From positions 3,720,001 to 3,784,000 of the forward strand of contig OX637797.1 of assembly GCA_951802425.1 (NCBI GenBank): a stretch of DNA of 64,000 bases, written 5' to 3'. Both the position numbers and the translations under genes were made by a program. Shown here piece after piece: positions 41,204-52,990 of the stretch. Numbering within the stretch: the stretch's first letter is position 1; each line of letters begins with the position of its first letter. The DNA comes from Clavaria fumosa. Lineage: Eukaryota > Basidiomycota > Agaricomycetes > Agaricales > Clavariaceae. The notes beneath the pieces were generated by a model. The model was given only the letters and a program-made list of their open reading frames with translations. It ran no database searches and was not told where the DNA came from.

Positions 41204-42600
41204 TCTAGCATTAATGTTGTACACCATTTCCCCTCCCCAATTTGATAACTACTGCAGTGATGTGACTGAGCATTTCAGGTAGAAGAACAATGTTCTGCAA
41301 AGGTGTGTTCCATCAGACTACAATGACATCTGCGCTTACCCTTTGCTCAGGCACATGTGGAGGGAAAGGTAAATGTCATACCTATATTGCCTTGCAACAT
41401 GCACTATCTGATGAGTGCCTCAGAAAAGGAAGAGAGGTGGACCTGCCTTGCCCCCTGCAACCCAAGAATCTGTGCCAGACCTATCAACACAATGTCTACA
41501 AGTGATGAGAGTGAGTCTGTGGAAGTCACTGCAAGACCAGGTGTTAGGAGTAGTCCTCATAAGAAACAGGTTGTTGGGTAAGAAGGGAGTCAACATGGAC
41601 TTGGTACACCAGTATTCAGCTCTGCTATGTGCAGCAAGCTCTCATACACTCATCCTAAATTTTGCAGAGCTTACCATGAAGCTGCCCTCTGAACTGATGG
41701 CAGGAAATCCAGGTTGCAATGAGGTCTGTGCTGATGCTAGCTCCTGCTCACCCCACCTACTTAGTCATCAGTCACAGCTGGAAGTAGATGACAGATCTGT
41801 CACTGGTGGGGTTGCAGGGTTGGTTTCCACACTTAATGAAGGCCAGGGTGAGCTCCATTTTGCAATTTTGGTGCTGGCCCAATGCTCATGGCTGTCTCTG
41901 AGTCAGCCTTGCTGCTTCAGTGCCTGATGAGAGGAACAAAACAGTGGGAGGGAGTATGGTATGTCTGTGTACTTGTTCATTCTACACATTTTGGGTATTC
42001 AGTTCCAGTGTGTAAACTTGACAGACATGATGGTGGTGGCTTCATCATGTCTGTCAAGTTTACACCCAGCCATGCTCCATGCAGCAGTTGGTTTTGACTG
42101 CCACTAGAGCTGCAGGATCAATGGCACTTGCCTAAGGCTGAGTGAGGAAAGGAGATGTGACAAGGGAGGCAAATGAATGTATGAAGTTGGTCAAAGAGAG
42201 TGAGTGAGGAAGGGTTGGTATGATGATAATGAGACAAAGGGTGCAGGAGACACAATGCCATGAATATGGAGAAAGGAAGAGATGATGAATGGGCTCAAAC
42301 ATTCTCTCATTCACTTGTGTCTAAGAGAAATCATTTTTAAGAAAGGTTTCAAACAGGTGGGAAGATGTAGTTCCCACTACCACTAACATCCCATGCCATT
42401 ATCCTGTCAGCAGCTTTGTCATCAAGTTTTGACACTGTGGAAGTAATCAGTGCTGTGGTGATGTCAAGTTACAACACATTTAGAGTTACAAAATACAATA
42501 GTATGTGCCAGGTTCCTGGCATGGCCTTGATTATTACAGATCATTGTGTACCAAGTCCCATTTGCTGCAGGTCCCAGGTAAGCATGGAAGACTGGATGGA
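41204..42600. other. No gene recognised; contains a perfect hairpin
   Basis: CpG-poor sequence with frames up to 170 codons (41415-41927), none resembling a known family and without codon coherence. It is the right flank of G3 and does not continue the older LTR found on the left flank. Confidence 0.5.
42010..42065. repeat. Perfect 23-bp inverted repeat with 10-nt loop
   Basis: 42010-42032 (GTGTAAACTTGACAGACATGATG, written here only as its start and end: GTGTAAAC...CATGATG) pairs exactly with 42043-42065. The loop is GTGGTGGCTT. It could be an RNA hairpin or a minimal fold-back element. There is no U-run beside it. Confidence 0.8.
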
Positions 42601-42604
42601 TGGG

Positions 42605-42990
42605 AAGTGCTCAGCACTGTTGCACCTAAAAGACTTGGGACCTGAGAAACCTGGGACACCTGCCTGAGACCCTGGGTCACCTGAGACCTGGGACACCTGA
42701 GGCCTGGGGCACCTGAGACCTGAGACACCTGAGACACCTGAGACACCTGGGACATGGGTTACATGGGACCTCAGGTACAGGGGACTTGGGACACCTGAGG
42801 CATGGCACCTGGGAGACCTGAAACCTGAGACACCTGGGAGACCTGGGACTTGGGGTATATGGGACCTGGGGTACAGGAGACTTGGGATACCTGAGGCATG
42901 GCACCTGGGAGACCTGGTACTTAGAATCTGAAATATTGGACTTGGCACACTATAGGTCCCAGGCACCAAGTCCCAGGTCCCAAGTCCCAG
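42605..42990. repeat. CCTGGGACACCTGAGA minisatellite
   Basis: Degenerate units of GGGACACCTGAGACCT type, 10-24 bp, run through this stretch. A reverse-complement relative is at 58585-58955; frames read across the two give similar serine/arginine/valine strings only because of the repeat. Confidence 0.8.
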
Positions 42991-43496
42991 GTGTCCATAT
43001 CAGGCACAACAACCAGATCCCAGGCACAAAATGTGTCCCCTGTGTCACCTGCATCACCAGTATATCCACCTGGGGGAGTGGGCTGTCACAAGTGTGGCAT
43101 GAACAAGTCCTTCATTACATGAAAAACAAACCCCAGATCCACTAAGTTCAGACATATAATGTGCATACAGATGGTGTACTTGTGATGGCCCACACTCCCA
43201 AGTTATCTTCTGGGATGGAGCCTCTTCTGAGCAGTGAGTACCTGAAAGTTTACAAGGTCCAAATCAAAATCAAAAGCAGGACTCATACTTGTTGTGAGGT
43301 GATTGTTAGCATTTGCAAATATGTGGCATGTTCCCTTCAGTCCTGTTGCCTGTGGTGACAATCATTGTGGTTGCCAAATGGTGTTCAGTGGTTTGGATTA
43401 CAACATACTGCTTGTTGACTCAAGTTTACATTATTACATTGACACAAACACAATTTTTTTGTTTTTCAGGGGATTGTTGAAAGTATAAGCTTAGGG
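42991..43496. other. No gene recognised; ends in a splice-flanked 33-bp block
   Basis: CpG-poor, no coherent frame. At 43470-43502 a 33-bp block lies between TTTTTCAG and GTAAGT; a close copy is at 47058-47090. Confidence 0.45.
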
Positions 43497-44140
43497 AATC
43501 AGGTAAGTAGATGTAGTATGGCAGACCGGCGGGCAGATTTCTGATGGGTACCACAGGAGGTACCGCCGGTGGAATTCCTTGCGGAATCCCCGGAATCTCG
43601 AAAGGTCATGGCGGCAACTGTGGCGGGAGGCTCGGGGTTGGCAGCAGCAGACATCATGACCCTCATGCTGAGGATGGTGGGTTGACACTGGGTATCGGAA
43701 AAGGAAGCACTGGTAGCACTCCAGAGTAGTTAGTTGTGAGTAGGGATAGTGGGGGTAGTACTGGTGTAAGTGTATATCTCAACACAAGAGCAGGGACTGA
43801 GGGTTGAGGTAGTGGAGTAGGGCTTGGAGGCATTGTGGGTGGAGCAGGAGGATACAGGGTTACTGGGACCAAGGGGTTGGAGCTCCCCGAGGAAACCAAA
43901 CCTGGTCCAAGCATCATCCCTAACAAAGTGGACACAGAGGCTGGGGTCTGGGGACCCGAAGGTTGTTGGTCAGGTGTGTATGGATGGCGAGGGGGCCTGA
44001 GGTGGCACTGTTTCATCCTGATGGGACCTCAAGCGCATCCTCGGCAGGTTGGGTTGGGGTGTCTTTGGCACAGCATATGACATACTGTCAAGAGTAGGTC
44101 AATTCCACCAAAATACAAGTGTAAATGACAGTGAGGGAGG
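43497..44140 (-). pseudogene. Second, inverted copy of G5-type gag N terminus
   Basis: The minus-strand frame 44016-43663 repeats the proline-rich Gag start seen at 14232 onward (MKQCHLRPPRHPYTPDQQPS). The homology extends upstream to about 44137 through the same leader (TTTTGGTGGAATTGACCTAC). It stops at about 43497, before the Gag core. Frames shift near 43660. It is an old 5' fragment of a G5 relative. Confidence 0.6.
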
Positions 44141-44776
44141 GTGTAGCAGTAATTCTGATGGTGAGAGGGAATTCTGCATGCAAGCTGCATTGGCAGGAAG
44201 AGGCGCAGATACAACAGGAGGAGGTGGGAGGTAGCAGAACAACATAAGGGGGGGTTTTGACCTGGAGACCACATGAGAGGGTGGCCACTATGTGATGCCC
44301 AGTCCAGTACCTGAGGCAGCTCTCGACAGCGATCCTTGTGCATAAGCGGGTAATCGAGTTTATGTTGTATGCTGTAGTAACTACTACAACCTTGGGGTTT
44401 ATATAGTAAGTGGTATCTAAAATAGGATAGCGTAGGAGAAAATCTGCAAAGAAGAAGTTATAAAACAAAGACCAAGGAATTGCCCAGAAACATGTTTCAG
44501 CCACAGTATCCAAATCCCCAAATCTAATATTGTTAAGGGACCTTCATTAACTCATCTGGTGACCACCCTGCAAGTCCTAAACTGACTCCACTTGTTTCCC
44601 AAGTTTCCTGATGTCAGCTGAACAATGGCGAAGCATGCGGAGTATGTTGGAATTTTGACCCACACATGGTATTGCTGATTGTCAATTTGGGACAGCAGTC
44701 GGGCAGCAGAATTACATCGGGAGTAGTCGTGGTGTGTGTGGGTGCATCAGGCGGCCCATAGTGGGGTGTGTTGGGT
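44141..44776. other. Probable leader of the inverted G5 relative; no gene
   Basis: Only short overlapping frames. Given the orientation of 43497-44140, this would be its 5' untranslated region. It ends at the LTR-like sequence starting TGTGACACC at 44777. Confidence 0.4.
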
Positions 44777-45303
44777 TGTGACACCTGCCTGATATGTAAA
44801 CCTACCAAATTCTCCTTAATTTAGAGTCCTTAAATGGTATGTTAGGATTACTAGTTAAGGAGCTATGTTGAATCTTTCCAAATGTAGTAGATATGCAAAT
44901 TTGAGTATAAATAGCTGACGGAACCTCTGTTGCAGGCATCATTACATACCCACTTATCGATTACACCATCCCCCAAGAGGATTAAGCCTATGTCTAGCCC
45001 AGCAAGGAGCTAAGGACAAATTTAGTTAAACTAAATCTAGTAATTGCTGACTAAGGACTTAGTCTGGTCAAGTGATCTGGGTACCCAAGGGTACCCAGGC
45101 TTTGATCGAGCCGCCCTATGCCGACTCCCTCGGCGCGGTAAGTATTGAGCAAGTTACAGATATCTTGGTATAGGGTACAAGCTGTTCTACTGTACAATGG
45201 CTAAGCCCATGGGATGTTGTGACTTAGGTTACTAACTAATAATAATATCTGCCCAAAGCAATGCCTTGCTAGCAGTGTTGGTTTCAATACTGTTAGCAGG
45301 AAG
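44777..45303 (+). repeat. LTR-like sequence, ends unsure
   Basis: It starts TGTGACACCTGCCTG and has a TATAAATAG box near 44904. A block CTGCCCAAAGCAATGCCTTG near 45246 is shared (inverted) with 58985-59065, and a diverged form is in the LTR at 19938-21391. No target duplication was found, so the right end is a guess. Confidence 0.4.
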
Positions 45304-45409
45304 GTATGGAACTGGAGGGTCTACTAGTCCTGTAGGCCAACTGCATAAGGAATTGAGGACCTGTCTGAGTCATCCTGATTCTCAGTGACTCATTTCTGAC
45401 TGCACCCAG

Positions 45410-45665
45410 TACCAGATCCATAACAGATGTGCAATGGGGTTCAGGTGGTAGGTATGCATAAGGTGTGTTAGGGAAGGGCATTGCAAGTACAGCCTGGTGG
45501 TTGTGAGTGTCATGTAAGAGCAGGGAAGGTCGGAGAGGCTTCTGGAAGGGGACTGCAGGTTCCAGAAGTGTGTAAAGGGGCTCGCAAGGTTGTAGAAGGC
45601 TGTTGGGAGGTTCATAAGTGTCAGTAGAGTCTGCTTGGGTAAGGGAAAATGAATGGGTCCTGACA
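45410..45665 (-). repeat. Truncated G2-family LTR (one end)
   Basis: From about 45437 to GGGTCCTGACA at 45655-45665 it follows the last 250 bp of the G2 LTR (GCAAGTACAGCCTGGTGG and CTGCTTGGGTAAGGGAAAA blocks) but is CpG-depleted. It therefore derives from an older insertion. Confidence 0.65.
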
Positions 45666-46338
45666 GGCCACTCACATATATATACTGTGTCACAACTGTA
45701 CAGAGGGGTGGATCCCTCTACATAGAACTACTAGCTCAATATACCATTGAGTCCAGTTCATTTGAGGGATAGAAAGTATTACACCTGTGAAGGACAAGGG
45801 ACCATCACAGTCATGAGAAAAGAAGCCTGAACCCCACTCTCAGTCACCTTCACCCCTCACCTTCACCTTCATGAACACTCTTACTCACCCTCACCCACCC
45901 CATTTACTCTGTCACTCTCACAATCATCTTCACTCTCACCCTGGCTCACACTTCTGCTTCATCTGCACACCCACTCTACCCTTTACATTAAATCATGTAA
46001 ATTCATATAAATATTACTGAAGATACTGCTCATAGGTATGCATCTACTCACAAAGTCTGATGAAAATATATGAAGTGTTTGCTGAGATATAGCCAATGTG
46101 CCATGCTCATTTAATATCAAGAATAATGGGGATCTTTGGAACAGATGGAAAGTGGGATGTGGTTTCCATACAAAAGATGATGCCAAAAATGGGAACTAGG
46201 CAGATGAATATTTTGGTGATTATTGGAAATTATTTAACAGAAGTTGGCCAATGCTGCATTGGCCAAGTGTTGTGGGTAGCAGAAAGTGGAGCATTGGCCA
46301 CTTGGTAGTGAATGGTATGGGGGGTTAGAGGGGGTATA
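45666..46338. other. No gene; TCACC-rich low-complexity block at 45835-45970
   Basis: The stretch 45835-45970 is built of TCACC/TTCACC words. The rest has no frame of interest. It ends in GTATA, the left duplication of the solo LTR. Confidence 0.5.
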
Positions 46339-46967
46339 TGTCGCGGTCGATCCTAAAACTGGAGCTCAAAGGTCGCGGTGAGGTCACGACGAGGTCGCGA
46401 AGGTCACATGGATAGCTGACATAAGGGCTCAACGAAGAGGTAGAAAGAGGCGATTTCTGAAGAATATCAAAGTCTAAGGAGTACATACTAAGTGCCTACT
46501 TGTATATATATACTAGAGTCCAAGACCGTAGAAACGGTATTAGTACAAGGTAGTAAGGGAGGGCATACAACGAGAACGACGATAGGGAAGAAATGAAGGT
46601 ATCCGGGCGATGATCGCGAAGTCGTCATAGTCCCAGGAAGGGAAGCGTCGGTCGGCGGGGGAACGGGATGGTGGTACAAGGGCGCCAGGGGAACAGGAAG
46701 TCGTCATGGGAAGGAGATGGGGACGCCAAGGGGACGGGATAACGGTAAGGGTGGGGTGCGAGAGAGAACAAGGTCGCATGGGAACGGTCGCTTGATGGAC
46801 AATGTCAAGTGTCAGCTCGTTGACAGGGTGATGGCATCCCGCTTGATGTGCCATCACATATTTGGGCCGTACTGTCGGTGATAGTCACGTGAGCTCTCGT
46901 GACTTACTGATCATGTGACAGGTCACGTGTTCGCAACCTTTGAGGATCACGTGATGTCGCCGCGACA
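46339..46967. repeat. Solo LTR (629 bp) with GTATA duplication
   Basis: It starts TGTCGCGGTCGATCC and ends GTCGCCGCGACA. Perfect GTATA duplications lie at 46334-46338 and 46968-46972. CpG is abundant and several CACGTG sites are present near 46892-46950, so it is young. A TATATATATA box is near 46502. The internal region is gone, consistent with LTR-LTR recombination. Confidence 0.82.
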
Positions 46968-46972
46968 GTATA

Positions 46973-47210
46973 GGGAAAGGGTGTGGGTGCTTTACATAAG
47001 TGTTTTAGTGTCCAGGTCCAAAGATCCCGGGAAAATGAGTTTTTTGGGCATTTTCAGGGGATCTTTGAAAGTAGAAGCTTAGGGGATCAGGTAAGTGGCC
47101 ATAAACCATTGATATACTATAGAGAATGTCTCCTCAAAGTTTCATAGGCCTCCCATGCCTACGTATTGTACAATATGCTATTCTTTGTAATGATACACTA
47201 GGAAGAGGCC
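46973..47210. other. No gene; second copy of the splice-flanked 33-bp block
   Basis: It contains 47058-47090 (GGGATC...GATCAG) between TTTTCAG and GTAAGT. Nothing else is recognised. Confidence 0.45.
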
Positions 47211-47213
47211 AAA

Positions 47214-48716
47214 ATGAAAACCAGGGGATCTTTTGAAGTAGCAAGTGGGGTGAGACATGATCCATACAAAAGTTGTATTGTTTTACCTATAGAACATGTC
47301 TACAAGGTTCCTGTGACACATTTTGCAGTTTTTTATTGTGTGGCCGAACTTGCATTGGCCATTTGTTTTACAGCTAGGGCAAAAGGAAAGCACCTGCACC
47401 CCGAAATAACGATCCACAGCCATCTAGGTTACCTCCCCCGCCCACCATTGTCATTACGCCGACTCAGGTTGCTCATCCATCAAAGCTGGAAAGAATTGAA
47501 TGACCTGACGACCACGAATTCCCCTACAAATCGGACATGTAACTTCTGTTTGGAACTAGGTCATTTTGTTAGTGCCTGTCCAAAAGCCCTCAAATACATC
47601 AAGTCCAGTAAATGTATGCGGAACACCAAAGGCAGGATTTGCCTTCCTTCCAGATGATACTTGCCAGGTACTATTGTGGGGAACAATCTATCAGAGTGCT
47701 TTGATAAGTACTACACCACTTACCAATCCCAGAATATGCAGCTGGCAACTACTGTGGTATTTGAAGCACAGCCAATTGATTCATCCAGTGATGCCCTGGA
47801 GATTGAAGATGCATTGGGCGAAGAAGATAACGAAGGAACTGCATTGGAAAACATGGTTCACACCTTCGCAAATGATGTAGCAAAGAAAATAGACAAGGGC
47901 AAAAGGAAAGCGCCCGCACCCCAAAATAACGATCCACAGCCATCTAGGTTACCTCCCCTGCCTGCCATTGTCATTACGCCAACTCAGGTTGCTCATCCAT
48001 CAAAGCCAGAAAGAATCGAATGACCTGACGTCCAGTATCATTACCAAGCTCCCATTGAGAATCCGGTAACCGTTCAACAAGTTTTTGATCATGCACTCAA
48101 CATCCTGGTCCATGTGACACCTCGTGAACCACTCGCCATTTCCAGAGATGTCCACAAAAAGATGAAGGATATGGTTACCACCCGCCGTGTTCCGGTCACC
48201 GCTTCCATTGTACAGGATATGCTCTACACAAACATTACGGCCCCAGACACCTCCAATCTCATTGTGGCAGTCGATGCCGCTCCACTCCGCATCGTTGAAG
48301 GCATATTGGATGGTTGAATCGCTGCGGAGTGCCTTCTTGATCAGGGAAGTTCCATTGTAGCAATGCGGCGAGACATTTGGGAGAAACTCGGCAATCCACT
48401 ACACTCTGAACACATTATTCACATGGAATCCTCTCATGGCACCATTGCTCTGATGCTCGGACTCATCAAAAATTTCCCTTTACAGATCGGTCCATGCATG
48501 TTCCATGTTCAAATGCAAGTGGCAGACATGCTGCCCTATGAGGTTCTTGTCAGACAACCATTTTTTATGCTAACTGGCCCCCAAACAATCGATCATCCCC
48601 ATGGGGCCCAGGATCTCATTCTAAACAATCCAAACACAGGGGAACAAATTATAGTGCCAACAAAAGAGCGAATCCCGATCCGCAAAACATTGAAGAAACT
48701 GCATCCGGATTTTTGA
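47214..48716 (+). pseudogene. G6: gag-protease ORF with zinc knuckle and retropepsin
   Basis: The knuckle CNFCLELGHFVSACPKA lies near 47540-47590. After a frame break, one frame runs 47661-48716: a linker (NQ/P-rich), then LLDQGSSIVAMRRDIWEKLG, the retropepsin active site in the DQGSS form typical of this basidiomycete Gag-protease family, ending near NPNTGEQIIVPTKERIP. TGA interrupts at 48021-48023 (IE-stop-PDVQYHY) and 48315-48317, again where Arg would fit. A 135-bp segment is duplicated (47378-47512 and 47896-48030). No RT or integrase follows; instead the G2-type tail starts at about 49071. Confidence 0.65.
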
Positions 48717-49070
48717 TGGCTGGAGCCTCGAACATCCGCAAACCTACAGACTCACCTCCAATCAATGCGGACACGGAAACTATACCCAAATATGAGACTC
48801 CAGCCATCTTTTCCACTTCCATTCAGAATTCCTCATCGTCTCTCTTTGTAAATCTAGCCCCTCTCGATCCCATTCCTTGTATCAGTGTCTCGGACATTTC
48901 TCTCAATTCCATTGATTCCCTGGTCACTATCGGATGTGAACCGATGCACCCGAATATTGCATATCCCCTGTACAACAATACCTCCAAACAAACTGCATCA
49001 ATCCAATCAAAGCGACAGTGCCCAAAGAATTCTGGATTGTCTGATGCCGGCATCCAGACCCCCTAGCTGA
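48717..49070 (+). pseudogene. G6: downstream open frame after protease
   Basis: A 117-codon frame (48713-49066) rich in S, P and I with no recognisable domain. By position it would be the linker between protease and RT. It ends four bases before the G2-type 3' tail, which suggests a deletion or recombination join there. Confidence 0.4.
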
Positions 49071-49216
49071 TACATGTTGTTTGACGAAGGGAGAGACCAT
49101 GGTGGTTGGATTTAGAAAAAAAAAAAGGGTGTCGTGACCTGATCAACAAACATCACACTGACTAATTGTCGCATGACTTCCACTCTCACAGGGCTCGAGG
49201 CTTGAAGGGGGGGTAA
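49071..49216 (+). other. G2-type 3' internal tail with remnant start of the antisense gene
   Basis: Reverse complement of 23751-23880 in diverged form. It contains the polypurine tract (GGGGGGGTAA before the LTR), the TCACACTGACTAATTG-type spacer and, at 49100-49075 on the minus strand, an ATG followed by VSPFVKQH, matching MVSAFIKQH of the G2 antisense gene. Thus G6 once carried the same opposite-strand gene. Confidence 0.6.
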
Positions 49217-50652
49217 TGTCAGGACCCATTCATTTTTCCCTTGCCCAAACCGACTTTACCAGCACCTACGAGCCTCCCGACATCCCTCTACAACCTCGCG
49301 AACTCCTCTACATGCTTCCGGAACCCGCCATCCCCTTCCAGAAGCCTCCCCGACCTCCCCTGCGTTCACACGACACTCGCAACCATCATACTATACTCGC
49401 GTCACCCCCCGCCACCTTACCCTATGCATGTCTACCACCTGAACCTGCCAAATCGATGTGCGACATGCAGTTATGCAATCTTCCTCAGCCGGCACATGAC
49501 TTGCTGCGCGGCACCACTGGTGCCACTAGCATTACCCACGTGACTTCCCGCCCAAGGTCACCTGCGTCACCACCACCACTCATGTGACCACTCTTGGACC
49601 TCACAACCTTAACGATGAAACACACTGCCAGTGGCCAGTTGAGCACTACTTCAAATTATGCTTCCTTTCTTCTCCCCAGTCATCTATAACTATGATACTT
49701 ATGACCAAAGCACCTCTTTGTAGTTATAGTTACCCATATGATTATTTAACTAAGTCGTGACCCATGACTGGTCAGGTTCATGACCTTACTTATGTTTCCC
49801 TTACCCCCACAACCTTAGTAGAATATGCACATGGTCACTTTATGACTAGCTATACCCCATACTACTATAGTTCTGTCGCTTGGTGACCTCTGTACTTTTC
49901 CTTTTCCATTATACTCTCTGTACATACATATATAAAGTCTCACATGTACTTACAGTACTCTAGACTTGATATTGACACACTTTGGTTTAAGCTTGAGGCT
50001 ATCATGCCCTTTGAGCTTGGAACCACCATGATTGATAGGTCTTGTCTCACTTGGTGACCTCAACAACACCAAGACACACTCTGCTTTATTCTAACTCATT
50101 CTCTGTGCTCGTATAAACTCGCACACCTAAGTATTCTCTCTCATTCGTCTTGGTACTGATTCTTCGAACCCTACAGGTTCTCTCGTTGGTCGGCAAAGTC
50201 ATTGCCTTCACCAACACACCTCTTAACACTGCCATGACTACCTGCAACTCTCTCAACATCATCTATTTCCCCCTCTTCATCTATTTCTTTCTCTACACTT
50301 CATCGGTCAACTCCACAACCTCCTCAGCAATACCTGTTTCCCCCAATTTGTCTATTTCTCCTTTACGCTTCGTCAGTCGACTTTGCGACCTTCTCAGTGT
50401 TACCTATTTCTCTCAACTCGTCCTTTTCCCTCTCTACACTTCGTCTACCAACTTTGCAACCTTCTCAGCGATGTCTCCCTCCTCTCCACTTGCCTCCCCT
50501 CATTCTCACATCTTCTCAGACATCCTCGCGATCTTCCGGGACCAAGCATTATCAACTGTGCTCAACAGTTGATTGGTCTTAGTGAGTTTCCAGGACCAGT
50601 CACCAACAAGTCGACCTTTGGTATTACTTACAAGACGGGACAGGCCCTAACA
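49217..50652 (+). repeat. G2-family LTR in plus orientation (3' LTR of G6)
   Basis: It runs from TGTCAGGACCC to CAGGCCCTAACA, 1436 bp, the reverse complement of the G2 LTR type. Many former CpGs read TpG/CpA. It sits inside G7: the sequence right after it (AGAGCCTCC) is G1-type protease sequence. Confidence 0.8.
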
Positions 50653-50752
50653 AGAGCCTCCAAGTGCACCTGGATGGCTAGCTCTCATGGCACATGTTTC
50701 CCCACTTCCGGCCACACCACAGTTAGGTGCTCTGCCAGTCTCACTTCCTCCT

Positions 50753-51699
50753 TCACCTCAGCCCCAATTCGGGTATGTCTCCACTGCAAGATAGTATATT
50801 GGGGTATACTTGCAGTGGGCACAGGGACAGAAAGGGGGCTGGCACAGTTCTTCTCTCTCTCTCACACAGCTCTATGCAGGCTCGGAGCCATGCAATCTCT
50901 TTCTCATACTCCTCCACCATTTGGGGGGTGCATGGTACTGCACGGGTTTGGGCCCTTGGGACCTGCAGATGCATATCAGGCAGGGGGCAGAATTGGACAG
51001 CATGACCAGTCTGGTGGCATTGGAAACAACATTGGAAACAACGTCTCTCATTGGCAGGGGCCCATCCTCGGGCATCACCACATCCAGAGGTCATGGAAAG
51101 GTTGCGCCAGGTCATGGTAGGGTCGCCATGGGTCTCGCAGAGGTTGCGAAAGGTTGCGAAGGGGTCACGAAAGGTTGTGCAGAGGTTGTGATGGGTCATG
51201 GTATCTGTTCCACAAGTATCCCATCCAGTTGTCTTTGCTGGGCATCAAGTCTTTCTGCCAGCATCCTCCATTCTCCATAAGTCTCTGGCATCGGGGAGAC
51301 ACCATAGATTCTCTCCACCAACCTCCTACTCAGGTTCAACTCCAGCCAATGGATTAGGACTCCTGAGTCCTTCTCTGCACTCAACTCTGCCCATTGGAAC
51401 AGCGTCTCAAATTTCACAAAGAACTCTGGTGCCATCATGGCACCCTGTTTCAACCTTGCAATATCAGCAAGGGCAGTCACACAGTCATTTGGGTCATCAA
51501 ATGCCTGCTTCATGTCATCCACAAACTCTGCCCAGGTTCTGGCCTCACCACTACCCAGGATCTCTTCTGCCTTCATATTCACCCACTCTGCAGTGAATCC
51601 TTCTCCAGTAATTCTGCTCAGAGCAAAAAGGACCTTCACCAGGTCCACAGCATAGACAGTCAGGTTCACCATAAACAGGAGGTGAAGGGATCAGAGGAA
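50753..51699 (-). pseudogene. G7 Gag, decayed
   Basis: The frame 51672-51196 matches G1 Gag residue for residue in long parts (KVLFALSRITGEGF, TWAEFVDDMKQAFDDPND, MPETYGEWRMLAERLDAQQ). A break follows, then 51199-50753 holds the knuckle region (RCFQCCFQCHQTGHAVQFC), where extra bases have duplicated part of the cysteine motif. It is non-functional. Confidence 0.75.
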
Positions 51700-52005
51700 C
51701 ATATGAAAGTTCCTTTTCTGCCCATTGAAGGGGGCAACAGCTAGGTCCAGCATCATTTTATGGCACTGTAAAATAAGGTTCCGGGCCTTGGGCACTCAGT
51801 GTCACACAGAGAGGGTCACAGTAGTCGTCCTCCAGTGTATCTACACAGTAAAAATTTTGCACAGTTCTGTTACACACCATGGGCAAGGGAAAAGGAGAAG
51901 AGGATGATAGGGGCTGAGCTGTGACAATGTGTCACAGTTTGAAATTAAGGGTCCAGGCTAGCTGGGTTAGGACATGGGGCTAGGGCGGACAGGCAGATCT
52001 TAGTA

Positions 52006-52295
52006 TATCAGACTGGGTCTCACACAACTTAGGGGTAAGGTCATGATGACAATACTAAGATAAGGGGAAAAGAGTACAAAAAAGGAAAAGCAAAGGTACT
52101 TATAGCAAACACTTCGGCACTTGCCAGTGTTCCCATGCTCGGACGCTCGAATCACGTGATGTGCCCAGGCCTCAGGTCATGTGATCTTACAATTATGTAA
52201 TCCCACCCCAGCCACAGGTCATGTGACCTTCTGACAACCCTCCCCAGTTTCTCCACAACTCCTCTTTGGGATGGTTTATGTAAGCAATCCTAACA
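52006..52295 (-). repeat. 5' LTR of G7
   Basis: TATCAGACTGGGTCTC to GCAATCCTAACA, aligned with the G1 LTR. TG at one terminus has become TA. One intact CACGTG remains (near 52155). Confidence 0.75.
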
Positions 52296-52990
52296 CAGAG
52301 AGGGCGGCGAGGGCAGCAAGGGCCATGGTAGTGGTGAGGCCAGTGATGGGATGTATGATGAGGGCAGCAAGGGAATGCATGATGAGGGTAGCAAGGGGAT
52401 GCACGATGAAGACAGCAAGGGGATGCATGATGAGGATGGCGAGGGAATGCATGATGAGGGCAGCAAAGGGATGCATGATGAGGATGGCGAGGGGATGCAT
52501 GATGAGAGAATGCACAATGAAGGATGCATGATGAGGGAATGTACAATGAGGGATGCATGACAAGGGCAGTAGGGGTGGCAAAGGGATGCATGACAAGGAT
52601 GGCAAGGGAATGCATGATGAGGATGGCAAGGGATGCATGATGAGCAATGAGGTATGCATGATAAGCAATGAGGGATGCATGATGAGCACAAAGAAGGATG
52701 CATGACAAGGATGGTGGAGGGATGCATTGCACACAGTAGTGGCAGTGTACAGTAGTTAGCATACATAATGCATAGAATCGCCTGCATCTGGTGACAGGTG
52801 TCCAATATTGACATGGTGATGGCATCCTGCACAGACATCCCATCATGAAAATGGGCAATCCCCTCAGTACTGGTCACATGGCCTAAATCAGATGATCAGG
52901 CACTTACTGCATGGTCACATGATGTCACTGCAACACTCAAGCCTCTTGCATGCCACCCACTCTCACAGATATGGGCTCAGCTCCAAGCCA
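52296..52990. repeat. Decayed LTR-like sequence with GATGCATGATGAGG minisatellite
   Basis: 52330-52720 is made of 20-30 bp units around GGGATGCATGATGAGG(A/G)(C/T)GG. The right part (52780-52930) resembles the end of the solo LTR at 46339-46967 (GGTGATGGCATCC, CATGTGAC/GATGTC blocks), so the minisatellite probably expanded inside an old LTR. Apparent frames on both strands are repeat artefacts. Confidence 0.6.

Larger units (their letters stand above)
50653..52295 (-). mobile_element. G7: old relative of G1, 5' part only
   Basis: LTR (52006-52295), leader, Gag and the first protease bases match G1 in order at reduced identity. It is cut at 50653 by the G6 LTR within the protease region equivalent to G1 about 9815. 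Two of the three G1-type E-boxes read CATGTG. Confidence 0.78.

Noticed and set aside
46339..46967. Promoter-plus-gene reading of the CpG-rich segment
   Set aside because: TG...CA ends and perfect GTATA duplications identify it as a solo LTR.
52193..52877. Long minus-strand frames of His/Cys/Ser/Ile repeats
   Set aside because: They are translations of the GATGCATGATGAGG minisatellite, present in several frames at once.
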